Assembly: GCF_003864255.1 (NCBI RefSeq) | Contig: NZ_QWEZ01000001.1 | Location: forward strand, 1,860,001-1,924,000 | Direction of reading: 5' to 3' | From: Aestuariirhabdus litorea | Lineage (GTDB): Bacteria; Pseudomonadota; Gammaproteobacteria; Pseudomonadales; Aestuariirhabdaceae | Length of the DNA: 64,000 nucleotides | Part shown: positions 35,559 through 47,678 of the stretch, piece by piece | Position numbering within the stretch: position 1 is the first letter of the stretch | How the letters are laid out: every line of letters begins with the position of its first letter | The notes under the pieces: generated by a model | The model's database searches: none | Seen by the model: only the letters and a program-made list of their open reading frames with translations | Told to the model about the DNA's origin: nothing | Position numbers and translations under genes: made by a program

Positions 35559-36905
35559 TTAGTTTCCGGACTGCACGAAAAGTGCCATTGACTCTATGTG
35601 ACCGGTCTGGGGAAACATGTCCATGACACACAGACGCTGCAGGCGGTATGCCCTGTCCCTGAGCAAGCCGGCATCCCTCGCCAGGGTGGCAGGATCGCAG
35701 GAAATATAGAGTATGCTGGCGGGGCCCAGCTGGCAAATATCGCTTATTGTCTCGGCGGCCCCAGCCCGCGGGGGGTCCAGCACCACCTTATCGACCCCAT
35801 TGGGGCAGAGTGACCGCAACACCCCCTCTTCGGTCAGGTCCAGAACGTGGAAGCGGGCCGTCTCGATGCCCGCTGACTGTGCATTGAGCTGCGCCCGCTG
35901 CACCATGGTAGCACTTCCCTCCACACCCACCACCTCGGCCCCCAGCCGCGCCGCCGGCAGGGAAAAGTTGCCCAACCCGCAGAACAGGTCCAGCACCCGC
36001 TCGCCGGGCCCGGGGTCAAGCCACTCCATGGCCCGGGTTACCATCGCCTCATTGAGGGGACGGTTCACCTGGGTAAAGTCCAGTGGCTGGTAAGCGAGGG
36101 AAAGCGAAAAGGCCGACAAGGGGTAACTCAGCCGGGGGTTCCCCTCCCGGCTCCAGAAACAGTGCACCGAATGGCTGTCGCCCTGCAGATAGAGCTGCTG
36201 CAGGTGCTGCTCTGCGAACGCCTGCAAGCGCTGCTGATCCTCCTCGCACAGCGGCTGCAGGTGACGAAACAGCACCGCCGGCCCCCGTTCGCCCAGTAAC
36301 AGCTCAAGGTGCGAGACCTGGTCGAAGGCCTTCAGGGAGCCAATCAGTTGCTGCAGGGGTTGCAGCAGGCACTCCAGTTCAGGGGCCAACACCGGGCACT
36401 GCGCCAGGGAGATCACCTGCCGACTGCGCGCTTCGCGAAAGCCAACCAATAGCTGCTTCTGTTTGCGGTGATAGTAGACCGCCAGGCGGGCCCGCGAGCG
36501 GTAACCAAAGGGCTGGGAACCAAGTGGGGGGGCCAGCTGGTCGGGCTGAACAGCGGCAAAGCGCTCCAGTTGACCCAGTACCGCCTGTTCCTTGTGGGTC
36601 AGCTGGGCCTGGCTGTCGAGATACTGCAGGGAACAGCCTCCGCAGCGGCCGAAGTGTTGGCAGCGAGGAGAAACACGCTCCCGGGAGGCCTCCTCAATGT
36701 GCAGGGCCCGCCCTTCGAGATAGCGCCCGTGGCGACGTTCGATCCGCACCGATACCTGCTCGCCGGGCAGAGCATTGTCGATAAAGAGGGGTTTCCCCTC
36801 ATGGCGCGCAATTCCGCGCAGGTCGTGGGTCATCCCCTCCACGTGCACCCGCACCGGCTTCTGTGGCTGTTGCCGGGAGCGTCCCGGCTGCTGGTAGAAC
36901 TTCAC
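35559..36905 (-). CDS. rlmD: 23S rRNA (uracil-1939-C5) methyltransferase RlmD
   Basis: 448-residue RumA-type methyltransferase with an N-terminal TRAM domain and a 4Fe-4S site (CQHFGRCGGCSLQYL plus Cys in LAQCPVLAP). The SAM motif is VLDLFCGLGNFSLPAA; the catalytic Cys is in YISCDPATLARD, with DPPRAGA before it. The start is a GTG at 36905 with GGGG about 8 bases upstream; the next ATG would remove part of TRAM. Order rlmD-relA-mazG is typical of pseudomonads. Confidence 0.96.
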   Translation of the reverse strand: MKFYQQPGRSRQQPQKPVRVHVEGMTHDLRGIARHEGKPLFIDNALPGEQVSVRIERRHGRYLEGRALHIEEASRERVSPRCQHFGRCGGCSLQYLDSQAQLTHKEQAVLGQLERFAAVQPDQLAPPLGSQPFGYRSRARLAVYYHRKQKQLLVGFREARSRQVISLAQCPVLAPELECLLQPLQQLIGSLKAFDQVSHLELLLGERGPAVLFRHLQPLCEEDQQRLQAFAEQHLQQLYLQGDSHSVHCFWSREGNPRLSYPLSAFSLSLAYQPLDFTQVNRPLNEAMVTRAMEWLDPGPGERVLDLFCGLGNFSLPAARLGAEVVGVEGSATMVQRAQLNAQSAGIETARFHVLDLTEEGVLRSLCPNGVDKVVLDPPRAGAAETISDICQLGPASILYISCDPATLARDAGLLRDRAYRLQRLCVMDMFPQTGHIESMALFVQSGN

Positions 36906-36991
36906 ATTAACCCCATCAATGGGCGCCCCCCAACGGGGTGCGAGCTTAAAAGCCGCTAATTTTACGTGATATCGATCGGTTTATCAGCGCT

Positions 36992-37891
36992 TCACAGGGC
37001 ACTGCCGGAAAATACTCCGGTGGAGAGATAGCGATCGCCGCGGTCACAGATGATCGCCACGATGGTCGCGTTCTCCAGCTCCCGGGAGAGGCGCAGGGCA
37101 CCGGCCACCGATCCGCCCGATGAGACGCCACAAAAGATCCCCTCCTGGCGGGCGAGGGCGCGCATGGTGCGCTCCGCCTCCTCCTGCCCCATATCGATCA
37201 CCCGGTCGACCCGCTCGGGCTCGAAGATTGAGGGCAGGTAAGCCTCGGGCCAACGTCGGATACCGGGGATGGAAGCCCCCTCCCTTGGCTGCAGGCCAAC
37301 GATCTGCACGCTCGGGTTCTGTTCCTTGAGGTAGCGCGACACCCCCATGATGGTACCGGTGGTCCCCATGGAGCTGACAAAGTGAGTGATCTCGCCGCCG
37401 GTCTGGCGCCAGATCTCGGGACCGGTCCCGCGGTAGTGAGCGCCGGGGTTATCGAAGTTGCCAAACTGGTCGAGTACCCGCCCTTCACCCCGTTGCTGCA
37501 TCGCCAGCGCCCGGTCACGAGCTCCCTCCATCCCCTCCTCACGGGTCACCAGCACCAGCTCGGCGCCATAGGCGGTCATCGCCGCACGCCGCTCTGCGCT
37601 CATGTTATCGGGCATGATCAACACCATGCGATAGCCCTTGATGGCGGCAGCCATTGCCAGGGCGATGCCGGTGTTGCCGCTGGTAGCCTCGATCAGGGTG
37701 TCGCCGGGGCAAATATCCCCCCGCTCTTCGGCCTGCTGGATCATGCTCAACGCCGGCCGGTCCTTGACCGATCCTGCGGGGTTGTTACCCTCCAGTTTAA
37801 CCAGCACCCGATTGCTGGTCTGCCCGGGCAGGCGCTGCAAACGAACCAGCGGTGTCTCACCGATTAACTGTTCGATGGTGGGGTATTCCAT
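36992..37891 (-). CDS. cysM: Cysteine synthase B (O-acetylserine sulfhydrylase) CysM
   Basis: 299-residue PLP enzyme making cysteine from O-acetylserine and sulfide or thiosulfate. The PLP lysine is in GNNPAGSVKDRPAL; the substrate loop EATSGNTGIALA and phosphate-binding SSMGTTGTIMG are present, and GVSSGGSVAGAL near the end fits. The length fits CysM rather than CysK. The ATG at 37891 has AGGAG about 10 bases upstream; an upstream in-frame extension is unsupported. It is divergent from gacS across 224 bases. Confidence 0.95.
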   Translation of the reverse strand: MEYPTIEQLIGETPLVRLQRLPGQTSNRVLVKLEGNNPAGSVKDRPALSMIQQAEERGDICPGDTLIEATSGNTGIALAMAAAIKGYRMVLIMPDNMSAERRAAMTAYGAELVLVTREEGMEGARDRALAMQQRGEGRVLDQFGNFDNPGAHYRGTGPEIWRQTGGEITHFVSSMGTTGTIMGVSRYLKEQNPSVQIVGLQPREGASIPGIRRWPEAYLPSIFEPERVDRVIDMGQEEAERTMRALARQEGIFCGVSSGGSVAGALRLSRELENATIVAIICDRGDRYLSTGVFSGSAL

Positions 37892-38048
37892 GCCAGCGTT
37901 CTCCTGCCTGTCAGAGGGTTTATGAAAGGTGGCTTGCGCAACCGGTGAGGGGCAATAGTTGACGGTTTCGCTCAAAAACAAGGACATGATACTGTGATTC
38001 CTGAATCCATTATAAATACCCAAAACCTATATATTTATAAGAAATCAA

Positions 38049-38077
38049 TTGGACCTATTTTATTCTCTAAATAGAAT
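38049..38077 (+). promoter_or_regulatory. Candidate sigma-70 promoter of gacS
   Basis: TTGGAC at 38049-38054 and TAGAAT at 38072-38077 with a 17-base spacer, in an AT-rich stretch 39 bases before the gacS ATG. Confidence 0.65.
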
Positions 38078-38115
38078 CCTGACTTCAACGGATACTTCCC
38101 GTAACCAAGGGTAAA

Positions 38116-40935
38116 ATGTCGATGTTCCTGGCCGGAAAAAACAGTGGTATCAAACAGCGCGTGTTGGCCATGGCGCTACTGCCCACCCTCTCAATCACAC
38201 TGATGTTGGGGGTCTTCTTTACCCTGACCCGCCTCAAGGATCTCGACAACCTGCTGTTTGAACGCAGCCTGACGATTGCCGAACAGTTTACTGCCACCGC
38301 CAGCTTCGGTTACCCCGCCGACGACTCCCCGCTGTTGCAGGAGGTTGCCAATGCCGCCCTGGAAAAAAGCGATGTGCGTGCCATCAGCCTCTACAACGCC
38401 GCCGGCACCCGTATTATCCACTCCGGTCCCGGCATGCTGCCGGTTCATCACCCGGCCAGCCCCTTCGGCAGCCAGCAACAAATTCTCCAGGGTGACCGGT
38501 CGTTACGCATCATCACCCCCATCTATCCGCCCGCCGAAAACCACTTGCACAGCGCCAATGAGTTACTCGCCCCACTGGGATGGCACGAGATCGAGTTTTC
38601 CACCGCCAATACGGAGATCAAGCAGTACCAGACCCTGCTCGGCAGCGGCGTACTGATCATCGTTGGTGTATTACTGAATATCTTTCTTGCACTGCGTATC
38701 GGTAGCCACATCACCCGACCGCTGCAAAAGATCTCCAACGCCGTCAGCCATATCCGCAACGGCAATCTGGATACCCGCATCAACACCGAAACCGGCGGTG
38801 AACTGCGCACCCTGGAGTCGGGTATCAACTCCATGGTCTCCTCCCTGCAGCAGGCCCATCATGAGATGCAGCAGAACATCGAGCAGTCGACCCGCGACCT
38901 GCAGGAGACGCTGGAAACCATCGAGATCCAGAACATCGAGCTCGACATGGCGCGTAAAGAGGCCCTCGAGGCGAGTCGCATCAAGTCGGAATTTCTCGCC
39001 AACATGAGCCACGAGATCCGCACTCCGCTCAACGGTATCATCGGCTTTACCAACCTGCTGCTGCGATCAAACCTCAATGAGCGCCAGCGTGAGTACCTGC
39101 AGACCATCCACAGCTCCTCCGAGGGGCTGCTGGCCATCATCAATGATGTCCTCGACTTCTCCAAGATCGAGGCGGGCAAGCTGGAGCTGGAGAGCATCCC
39201 GATGAACCTCGGTGACACCATCGACGAGGTGCTCAATATCCTTGCCCCTGCGGCCCACGAGAAGCAGCTGGAGCTGATTCCCCTGCTGTACTCCGACACC
39301 CCCACCCAGCTGATTGGCGATCCCCTGCGGATCAAGCAGATACTCACCAATCTGGTCAGCAATGCCATCAAGTTCACCCACCAGGGCTCAATCACTGTGC
39401 GCGCCATGCTGGAGGAGCAGCGCGCCAAGAACGCCGTCATCAAGATCAGTGTCACCGACACCGGCATTGGCCTCTCACGCCAGCAGCAGAAAGAGCTCTT
39501 CAAGGCCTTTACCCAGGCCGACACCTCCACCACCCGCCGTATTGGCGGCACCGGGTTGGGGCTGGTGATTTCCAAACGCCTGGCTCAACAGATGGGCGGG
39601 GATATTGGTCTCGAGAGCGAAGAGGGTGAGGGCTCCACCTTCTGGTTTACCATCAACGTTCCCCTGTCCAGTGAGCGTATTGACAAGACCCCCGAGCGTC
39701 ACTACCCCCAGCGCAGTGCCCTGCTGCTGGAGACTCAGGAGTTGGTTCGCCAGGCCAGTGGCCACCTGATCCGCGCCATGCAACTGCAGTTGACATCCGT
39801 TGACACGGCGCAGGAGCTGGAAGCACAGCTCAGTGACGGAAGTATGCCTCCCTATGACCTGGTGATACTGAGTCACAACGAGCAACTCTTGCCTACCAGT
39901 AAGCTGCGACAGCTATTGGCCCTGCCCTGGGCCGCCCATACCGCTTTCCTGATCCTGGTGGACACCAACAAGGAGTACGAGGTTAACCGCCTGCTCACCA
40001 CCACCTCCCGCGCCCTCACCATCGTCAAGCCCATGGTCCGGGCACGTCTTCACAAGGCCGTGGCCTGGGTACTGGGTTCAGTGCCCGAAGCTAACGAGCT
40101 GTCGCTTCCCCACGATACCCCTGTTGAGGTGGCCACCCGCGCCCCCCACATACTGGCGGTGGACGACAACGCCGCCAACCTCAAGCTGGTAACCGTGCTG
40201 TTGGAGGGGATGGGGGTACAGGTGACGGCAGTGGACAGCGGGCAGCAGGCAATCGTCAAAGTCAGGCAATATCGCTTCGACCTGATCTTTATGGATGTGC
40301 AGATGCCGGATATGGACGGCATGGACACCACCCGCCGCATTCGAGACATTGAGCTGGCCGAACACCGTACGCCCATCGTGGCGCTGACCGCCCATGCCCT
40401 GGCCGCCGAGAAAAAGGCCCTGTTGCTGGCGGGCATGGATGATTACATGAGCAAGCCCATCAGTGAGCCACAACTGCAGCAGATGATTCGCAAATGGACC
40501 GGCATCAAACTGAGCCTGCCCAGCCTGGAGATGTCGACCCGCGACTCACATCCGGAGCACCCCCCTTCCCGCCTGATCGACCTGCAGGAGGGTGTTCGAC
40601 TGGCCGGTGGCAAAGAGGACCTGGCGGAGGAGATGCTCGCCATGTTGCTCGATAACCTGCCCCAGGATCGTCAACAGATCGAGCAGCAGTACAACGACAA
40701 GCAGCTGCCACAGCTGCTGGAGACCGTTCACAAACTGCACGGCGCCACCCGCTACTGTGGCGTCCCCCTGCTGCGACAGGCCTGTCACGAGATGGAGTCA
40801 GCCCTGAAGCTCAGCCGGAGGGGGGAGGAGAACAGCTCCCTGCAGCAGTTATGGAAAGAGTTGCTGACCCAGATCGATGCCCTCATCCAGTGGCATCACG
40901 CGCGCGCCGAGAGCACCACAAAGGCCACCACGTAG
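38116..40935 (+). CDS. gacS: Hybrid sensor histidine kinase GacS/BarA
   Basis: 939-residue inner-membrane tripartite kinase. Two membrane helices (about 18-40 and 178-197) flank a periplasmic sensor. HAMP follows (about 198-250), then HisKA with phospho-His299 in NMSHEIRTPLNG, an ATPase domain (N-box SNAIKFTH from about 415, GGTGLGLVIS), a receiver with Asp727 in FMDVQMPDMDG, and a C-terminal HPt with His872 in VHKLHG. Its known partner is GacA/UvrY, controlling Csr/Rsm small RNAs; no regulator gene is in this window. AAGGG precedes the ATG. Its 3' end overlaps acpS by 40 bases. Confidence 0.94.
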   Translation: MSMFLAGKNSGIKQRVLAMALLPTLSITLMLGVFFTLTRLKDLDNLLFERSLTIAEQFTATASFGYPADDSPLLQEVANAALEKSDVRAISLYNAAGTRIIHSGPGMLPVHHPASPFGSQQQILQGDRSLRIITPIYPPAENHLHSANELLAPLGWHEIEFSTANTEIKQYQTLLGSGVLIIVGVLLNIFLALRIGSHITRPLQKISNAVSHIRNGNLDTRINTETGGELRTLESGINSMVSSLQQAHHEMQQNIEQSTRDLQETLETIEIQNIELDMARKEALEASRIKSEFLANMSHEIRTPLNGIIGFTNLLLRSNLNERQREYLQTIHSSSEGLLAIINDVLDFSKIEAGKLELESIPMNLGDTIDEVLNILAPAAHEKQLELIPLLYSDTPTQLIGDPLRIKQILTNLVSNAIKFTHQGSITVRAMLEEQRAKNAVIKISVTDTGIGLSRQQQKELFKAFTQADTSTTRRIGGTGLGLVISKRLAQQMGGDIGLESEEGEGSTFWFTINVPLSSERIDKTPERHYPQRSALLLETQELVRQASGHLIRAMQLQLTSVDTAQELEAQLSDGSMPPYDLVILSHNEQLLPTSKLRQLLALPWAAHTAFLILVDTNKEYEVNRLLTTTSRALTIVKPMVRARLHKAVAWVLGSVPEANELSLPHDTPVEVATRAPHILAVDDNAANLKLVTVLLEGMGVQVTAVDSGQQAIVKVRQYRFDLIFMDVQMPDMDGMDTTRRIRDIELAEHRTPIVALTAHALAAEKKALLLAGMDDYMSKPISEPQLQQMIRKWTGIKLSLPSLEMSTRDSHPEHPPSRLIDLQEGVRLAGGKEDLAEEMLAMLLDNLPQDRQQIEQQYNDKQLPQLLETVHKLHGATRYCGVPLLRQACHEMESALKLSRRGEENSSLQQLWKELLTQIDALIQWHHARAESTTKATT

Positions 40936-41279
40936 TCCTTCTCGTCGGACAGGGTCACTAAAAAGTCGCTGGCGCCGCGCTCGCTGGCGATCGCCAGGGC
41001 ACGCTCACGCAACCGCAACAGGGGCGCCCCCAACGGGTCGTGCTCGACAAAGATATGCTGGAAGGAGACGCCATTGCCGATGCCGGTGCCCAGCGCCTTG
41101 GAGGCGGCCTCCTTGACCGCAAAACGTTTGGCCAGGAAGGTTGCCGGTTTGCTGGCCCGCTGGAACTGCTCCAGTTCGTCGGGGGTCAGTACCCGCTCGG
41201 CGAATCGATCTCCCAACTTGTCCAGCGAGCGCTGGATGCGGTCGATGCGAACGATATCGGTACCAATACCCACCACCAT
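40896..41279 (-). CDS. acpS: Holo-[acyl-carrier-protein] synthase AcpS
   Basis: 127-residue phosphopantetheinyl transferase that converts apo-ACP to holo-ACP. Metal and CoA residues are in GIGTDIVRIDRI (Asp) and AKRFAVKEAASKALGTG (Glu, Lys). The ATG at 41279 is preferred to a GTG one codon upstream; GAGGA lies about 9 bases before it. The start is 11 bases after the pdxJ stop, the usual pdxJ-acpS pair. The last 40 bases overlap the end of gacS. Confidence 0.96.
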   Translation of the reverse strand: MVVGIGTDIVRIDRIQRSLDKLGDRFAERVLTPDELEQFQRASKPATFLAKRFAVKEAASKALGTGIGNGVSFQHIFVEHDPLGAPLLRLRERALAIASERGASDFLVTLSDEKDYVVAFVVLSARA

Positions 41280-41290
41280 CACAATAATCC

Positions 41291-42046
41291 TCAGGCGCGC
41301 AGCGCACTAAAGCGTTGCGCTTCGAGCATCACGCGTTTCATTTCGACAATGGCCGGGGCCAGCCCGGTAAACAGCGCCCGGGCAATAATACCGTGGCCTA
41401 TATTGAGCTCGTTGAGGCCGGGAATGGCGGCGATCGGCTCCACATTGTCGTAGTTGAGGCCGTGGCCGGCATTCACGATCAGCCCCTGTTCGAGAGCGAA
41501 ACGAGTGCCCTCAACCACCCGCCGCAGCTCTGCCTCCATGGTCTGGGGAGCCGCATCGGCATAGGCACCGGTGTGAATCTCAATGGCAGGGGCACCACAA
41601 CGCACCGCGGCGGCAATCTGCTCGGGGTCGGCGTCGATAAAGAGCGACACCTGGATACCCTGCTCTCCCAGATTGTCGCAGGCCGCCTTGATGCGCGACT
41701 CCTGCGCCAGCACATCGAGCCCCCCTTCGGTGGTCAGCTCTTCCCGCTTTTCGGGCACCAGGCAGACATGGGCCGGGGCGATGCGACGGGCAATCGCCAG
41801 CATCTCGTCGGTCACCGCCATCTCAAGGTTCATGCGGGTCTGAAGTACCTCTCGCAGCACCTCCAGGTCGCGGTCCTGGATATGGCGGCGATCCTCCCGC
41901 AGGTGAACCGTAATGCCGTCGGCGCCGGCCTGCTCAGCTTCGATCGCTGCCTGCACCGGATCGGGATAGCGCGTACCGCGCGCCTGGCGCAGGGTAGCGA
42001 CATGGTCAATATTGACCCCCAGTAACAGGCGATTTTTGGACAGCAT
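41291..42046 (-). CDS. pdxJ: Pyridoxine 5'-phosphate synthase PdxJ
   Basis: 251-residue TIM-barrel enzyme that forms pyridoxine phosphate from 1-deoxyxylulose-5-phosphate and 3-amino-2-oxopropyl phosphate. Signatures are [51 protein letters not shown] and [11 protein letters not shown]. The ATG at 42046 has GAAGGAGAT 6 bases upstream, which decides it over the longer in-frame start. Part of the recO-pdxJ-acpS run. Confidence 0.97.
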   Translation of the reverse strand: MLSKNRLLLGVNIDHVATLRQARGTRYPDPVQAAIEAEQAGADGITVHLREDRRHIQDRDLEVLREVLQTRMNLEMAVTDEMLAIARRIAPAHVCLVPEKREELTTEGGLDVLAQESRIKAACDNLGEQGIQVSLFIDADPEQIAAAVRCGAPAIEIHTGAYADAAPQTMEAELRRVVEGTRFALEQGLIVNAGHGLNYDNVEPIAAIPGLNELNIGHGIIARALFTGLAPAIVEMKRVMLEAQRFSALRA

Positions 42047-42106
42047 AGGTATCTCCTTCATAAAAGCGGGCTGGCCCAACGAATGGAACGGCCCGGCAGC
42101 ATCTAA

Positions 42107-42817
42107 TTAAACAAACAACTCCCGGCTACGCAATGGCCGCCCCCCCAGCAGGTGAGCCAGCGCATGGCGCATCAAGCGCTTGGCCGCCAGGCGCTGCTCG
42201 GGCGAATGCAGCTCCCCCCGCGCCAGGGCCAGCAGCATCTCCCCGCGGTAAACCTGGCTGCGCTCCCCGCTGCCCGGTAGCACCGAGAAAAACCCCGCTT
42301 CGGGGTCGTATTGATAGTACCCCTCCGCCACCAGCGCTGCCCCGCTGATCGCTTCCGCCTCCAGCGGCAACCCGTAGCCCATCAGCTCCAGCAGTTGCAG
42401 CTCAAAGGCCCGCAGGGTGGGTTCGAGGTCGGCGGCTTCGTCCAGGCTCTGCAGCAGCCGGGTATAGAGGGTAAAGAGTTCCGGATGGGGGTCCTGGGGC
42501 TGCAGCAGGCGCTGCAGCAGCTCGTTCACGTAGAGGGCGCAGAACAGGTAGTGGCCCTGCAAGCGGATGGGGGTGGCAGCGGCCTCGACATCGGTAGCGG
42601 TCTTCAGCTCCCGCTGCCCCTGCCAGCTTACCAGCAGGCGTCCGAAGGGTTGCAACAGCCCTTTATGGCGCGCCCGTCCCCCGCGTACCCCCTTGAACAG
42701 CACACTGACCCGTCCCTGCTCCTCGGTGAACAGGTCGGCGATGAGGCTGGTTTCCCGGTAGGGGCGAGCGTGGATCAGGAAGGCACTGCAGAGGCTGACC
42801 TGATGGGAAGAAGCCAT
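42107..42817 (-). CDS. recO: DNA repair protein RecO
   Basis: 236-residue recombination mediator that with RecR helps load RecA on SSB-coated DNA. An N-terminal OB fold (SAFLIHARPYRETSLIADLFTEEQGRVSVLFKGVR) and a helical C-terminal domain are visible; no zinc cysteines, as in most gammaproteobacteria. It starts 11 bases after era and lies 60 bases upstream of pdxJ. Confidence 0.95.
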   Translation of the reverse strand: MASSHQVSLCSAFLIHARPYRETSLIADLFTEEQGRVSVLFKGVRGGRARHKGLLQPFGRLLVSWQGQRELKTATDVEAAATPIRLQGHYLFCALYVNELLQRLLQPQDPHPELFTLYTRLLQSLDEAADLEPTLRAFELQLLELMGYGLPLEAEAISGAALVAEGYYQYDPEAGFFSVLPGSGERSQVYRGEMLLALARGELHSPEQRLAAKRLMRHALAHLLGGRPLRSRELFV

Positions 42818-42828
42818 GGCCAGCTCCG

Positions 42829-43731
42829 CTAGAGGTCGTTATAACCCAGACTGCGCAACGCTCGCTCGTCGTCCGACCAGCCACCCTTCACCTTGACCCA
42901 GAGGTTGAGCATCACCTTGGCGTCGAACAGCTGCTCCATGTCGAGCCGGGCCTCGCGCCCGATCAGCTTCAGGCGCGAGCCCTTGTCACCGATAACGATC
43001 GCCTTCTGCCCCGCTTTCTCCACGAGGATCAGGGCACTGATGTGAAGTACCCCCTCCTGCGCCTTGAACTCCTCGATCTCCACCGTCATCTGGTAGGGCA
43101 GCTCATCCCCTAACTGGCGCATGATCTTTTCCCGCACCAGCTCGGCGGCCAGGAAACGGGAACTGCGGTCGGTCAGCTGATCCTCGTCGTAGAAGTGCTC
43201 GCCGAGGGGAAGCAGCCGGGCAACGGCGGCCTCCAACTGCTCGACGTTGCGTCCCGACTTGGCGGAGATAGGGATGATCTCGGCAAAACCATGTTGTTCG
43301 GAGAGCGCCTGCAGGTGAGGCATCAGCTCCTGCTTGTTTTCAATGCGGTCCACCTTGTTGACCGCCAGGATCACCGGGCAGCGGCTGTGGCGAATTCGCT
43401 CCAGCACCATTTGGTCCTCATCGGTCCAGCGCATACGGTCGACCAGGAACACCACCAGGTCAACATCCTTGATGGCAGTGCTGGCGGCCCGGTTCATGTA
43501 ACGGTTGATCGCCTTCTGCTCCCCCCGGTGCAAGCCGGGGGTGTCCACGTAGATCGCCTGCACCCCCTGTTCGGTTTTGATGCCTTGGATCTGGTGGCGG
43601 GTGGTCTGCGGACGACGCGAGGTGATACTGAGCTTCTGCCCGAGAATGCGGTTGAGGAGGGTCGACTTGCCCACGTTAGGGCGCCCCACCAGTGCGATAA
43701 AACCGCAGCGTGGCTCCTTAGTGTCCGTCAT
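42829..43731 (-). CDS. era: GTPase Era
   Basis: 300-residue GTPase that binds 16S rRNA near its 3' end during 30S assembly. G1 is [15 protein letters not shown]3 DTPGLH, G4 NKVD; the C-terminal KH domain includes the [14 protein letters not shown] motif. The start overlaps the rnc 3' end by 14 bases, so the two are translationally coupled. Confidence 0.97.
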   Translation of the reverse strand: MTDTKEPRCGFIALVGRPNVGKSTLLNRILGQKLSITSRRPQTTRHQIQGIKTEQGVQAIYVDTPGLHRGEQKAINRYMNRAASTAIKDVDLVVFLVDRMRWTDEDQMVLERIRHSRCPVILAVNKVDRIENKQELMPHLQALSEQHGFAEIIPISAKSGRNVEQLEAAVARLLPLGEHFYDEDQLTDRSSRFLAAELVREKIMRQLGDELPYQMTVEIEEFKAQEGVLHISALILVEKAGQKAIVIGDKGSRLKLIGREARLDMEQLFDAKVMLNLWVKVKGGWSDDERALRSLGYNDL

Positions 43732-44407
43732 GGTCGGCTCCCAACGCTTTTAATACCTGGCGGGCGGCCTGCTGCTCGGCCCCCCGGCGACTGTTACCTA
43801 CCCCGATACAGGGACTGTCAAGCAGCTCGACCACACAATGCACGCGGAACGTCTGGGCGTGGGCCTCACCCTCTACCCCCAGCACCTCGTAAAGAGGCAA
43901 CGCCGCCTGCCGGGCCTGCAACAGCTCCTGCAGGCGGGTCTTGGGATCCTTTTGCGTATCCTCCAGCGTGAGGGCGTCGAGCCGGCTACTGTACCAGGCC
44001 AGAATGCGCTCGCGGCAGCACTCCATGCCGCGATCCAGGTAGATCGCCCCGATCAGCGCCTCCACGGTATCCGCCAGGATCGACTCGCGCCGGTAGCCAC
44101 CGCTTTTCAGCTCACCGGAGCCGAGGCGCAGGTAGTCACCCAGCTCAAACTCCCGTGCCAACTCGGCCAGGGTCTGCCCCTTGACCAGGCGCGCGCGTAA
44201 ACGGCTCAGCTGCCCCTCCTTGGCCTGGGGAAACTTGTTGAACAGCGCTTCGGCAATGGTGAAGTTAACGATCGAGTCTCCCAGGAACTCAAGGCGTTCG
44301 TTGTTGCGTGAGGCGTAGCTGCGATGGGTCAGGGCCAGCAGGGCCAGCTGCTGGTCGGCGAAGCTGTAGCCCAGCTTACGCGATAGTTTATCGATTCGGG
44401 TTTTCAC
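43718..44407 (-). CDS. rnc: Ribonuclease III
   Basis: 229-residue double-stranded-RNA endonuclease processing rRNA precursors. The signature [14 protein letters not shown] and the second acidic set in [15 protein letters not shown] are intact, and a dsRNA-binding domain is at the C-terminus ([11 protein letters not shown]...[18 protein letters not shown]). The start is a GTG at 44407 that overlaps the TGA of the upstream DUF4845 gene (GTGA). Confidence 0.97.
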   Translation of the reverse strand: MKTRIDKLSRKLGYSFADQQLALLALTHRSYASRNNERLEFLGDSIVNFTIAEALFNKFPQAKEGQLSRLRARLVKGQTLAELAREFELGDYLRLGSGELKSGGYRRESILADTVEALIGAIYLDRGMECCRERILAWYSSRLDALTLEDTQKDPKTRLQELLQARQAALPLYEVLGVEGEAHAQTFRVHCVVELLDSPCIGVGNSRRGAEQQAARQVLKALGADHDGH

Positions 44408-44778
44408 TGATTCGCTACTTGCCAGTTGTGTTTAAAGCTCATCACCACATCGACATTGCCGGCAATATGAACCCGCTTTTCGTATTCAATATCGATCTTC
44501 ATGAAGCCATCGGCCTCGTACACTTCGATGTCTTCTCTATCGAAGTCACGGATCATGTTGGTCTGGAAGCCCTTGCTGAGATAGCCTCTGACTTGAAGGA
44601 TATCGGCGTCTTCGATACCCTGACGCTCCTTCATGTTCTCCAGCAGCTGTGCGATCGCCCGATCGTCCATATAGTAGGGCACCATCTTAAACACCAGCAG
44701 CAGGATCATGCCTCCCAGGGCAAGTGTCATCATCCATCCGGCGGTCGTCATTCCCCGCTGTCTATTGGCAAGTTTCAT
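44404..44778 (-). CDS. DUF4845-family single-pass membrane protein
   Basis: 124-residue protein with one membrane helix at about residues 12-33 after a basic [10 protein letters not shown] start, like a pilin-type leader in general form. It is the family that typically lies between lepB and rnc in pseudomonads. Function unknown. Two adjacent ATGs occur (44781 and 44778); GGAGG is better spaced for the second. Confidence 0.85.
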   Translation of the reverse strand: MKLANRQRGMTTAGWMMTLALGGMILLLVFKMVPYYMDDRAIAQLLENMKERQGIEDADILQVRGYLSKGFQTNMIRDFDREDIEVYEADGFMKIDIEYEKRVHIAGNVDVVMSFKHNWQVANQ

Positions 44779-44796
44779 CATCCCTCCGGCCTCTTA

Positions 44797-45621
44797 TTAT
44801 CTTATGGATCCGTTGTTCTTGAAGCTGGGCAGCTCGCCCCACTGGGGCCAGTGCATCCAGATAGCCACTGCTTGACCCACTATATTCTCTTCAGGCACAA
44901 AACCCCAGTAACGACTGTCGTTGCTGTGATCCCGGTTGTCTCCCATCATGAAGTAGTGCCCTGCGGGAACCACCCACTCCTTCTGGGTACGAGGGTCCGG
45001 CGGGGTGATATCCTCACGGGTTGTATACTGGTGCTCACCATGGGTCTCCTCCATGATGCTGAAGGGGATCCCGCTTTGGGAGAAGCGTGCCACAAATCGT
45101 TTGCTCAGTGGCTCACCGTTGACCAATACGGTTTTGCCCTGGTAGCGGATGCGGTCACCGGGCAGGCCAATCACCCGCTTGATAAAGTTCACACTGGGAT
45201 CGCGGGGCTCACGAAACACCATCACATCCCCGCGCTCGGGCTCGCCGATATCAATAATCTTGGTGTCCAGTACCGGCAGGCGAATGCCATAGTTGAACTT
45301 GTTGACCAGAATAAAATCCCCGATCTCCAGCGTCGGTTTCATGGAGCCGGACGGAATCTGGAAAGGTTCGTACAGAAAGGAGCGCAGCACCAGTACCGCC
45401 AACAGCACAGGAAAAACAGAACGGCAGGTCTCCACCCAGCTGGGTTCCCTGCTCATCTCCTCCAGGACGGTTTCGTTGACCAGCGCCGCCTGGCCATTCT
45501 GTTGGCATTGCGACATAGCCCTGGCCCGACGCGCCGGCGCCAGTTTGACGCGATCAAGCAGGGTCACCAACCCGGTGACCGCGACCAGCGCCACCAACAC
45601 CAACGGAAAATTGATATCCAT
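44797..45621 (-). CDS. lepB: Signal peptidase I LepB
   Basis: 274-residue inner-membrane protease that removes Sec and Tat signal peptides. Two N-terminal helices (about 5-23 and 68-84) anchor a periplasmic domain. The catalytic Ser is in IPSGSMKPTLEIGD and the catalytic Lys in NFIKRVIGLPGD; GDNRDHSNDSRYWG is the conserved box E. It begins 3 bases after the lepA stop. Confidence 0.96.
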   Translation of the reverse strand: MDINFPLVLVALVAVTGLVTLLDRVKLAPARRARAMSQCQQNGQAALVNETVLEEMSREPSWVETCRSVFPVLLAVLVLRSFLYEPFQIPSGSMKPTLEIGDFILVNKFNYGIRLPVLDTKIIDIGEPERGDVMVFREPRDPSVNFIKRVIGLPGDRIRYQGKTVLVNGEPLSKRFVARFSQSGIPFSIMEETHGEHQYTTREDITPPDPRTQKEWVVPAGHYFMMGDNRDHSNDSRYWGFVPEENIVGQAVAIWMHWPQWGELPSFKNNGSIR

Positions 45622-45624
45622 AAG

Positions 45625-47424
<1,800 letters not shown>

Positions 47425-47641
47425 GATGGTTCACTAGATAACAGGAGTCGAAGTACGTGTTTCGGCTAGGCCAGTGAGGGCATTGGTGCAGGGGTTAGCC
47501 GCATCCGGAACCGCATTTAGGGCAAGCACTGGAGCCCGTTGGGGGCAAGCGCCGGAGACCCGCCGTAGGTCCCCTGAAAAACAGGGCGCAAGTGTACCCC
47601 ATTTACCCCCTGTCCGCTATGGATGCGGCGCCGATAAGCGA

Positions 47642-47666
47642 GGCGGTCGCAAGGGCTGCGACCGCC
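47642..47666. terminator. Perfect 10-bp hairpin between mucD and lepA
   Basis: GGCGGTCGCA and TGCGACCGCC flank a 5-base loop 13 bases after the mucD stop. No T-run follows on either strand, so it may stabilise the mucD mRNA end or attenuate rather than terminate. The rest of the 254-base gap must hold the lepA promoter; TACACT on the minus strand near 47597 is a possible -10. Confidence 0.5.
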
Positions 47667-47678
47667 GTGGGTAAACGC

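Noticed and set aside
33517-35562. 681-codon plus-strand ORF opposite relA
   Set aside because: Antisense shadow of relA, which has unmistakable domains; the ORF has no recognisable motif.
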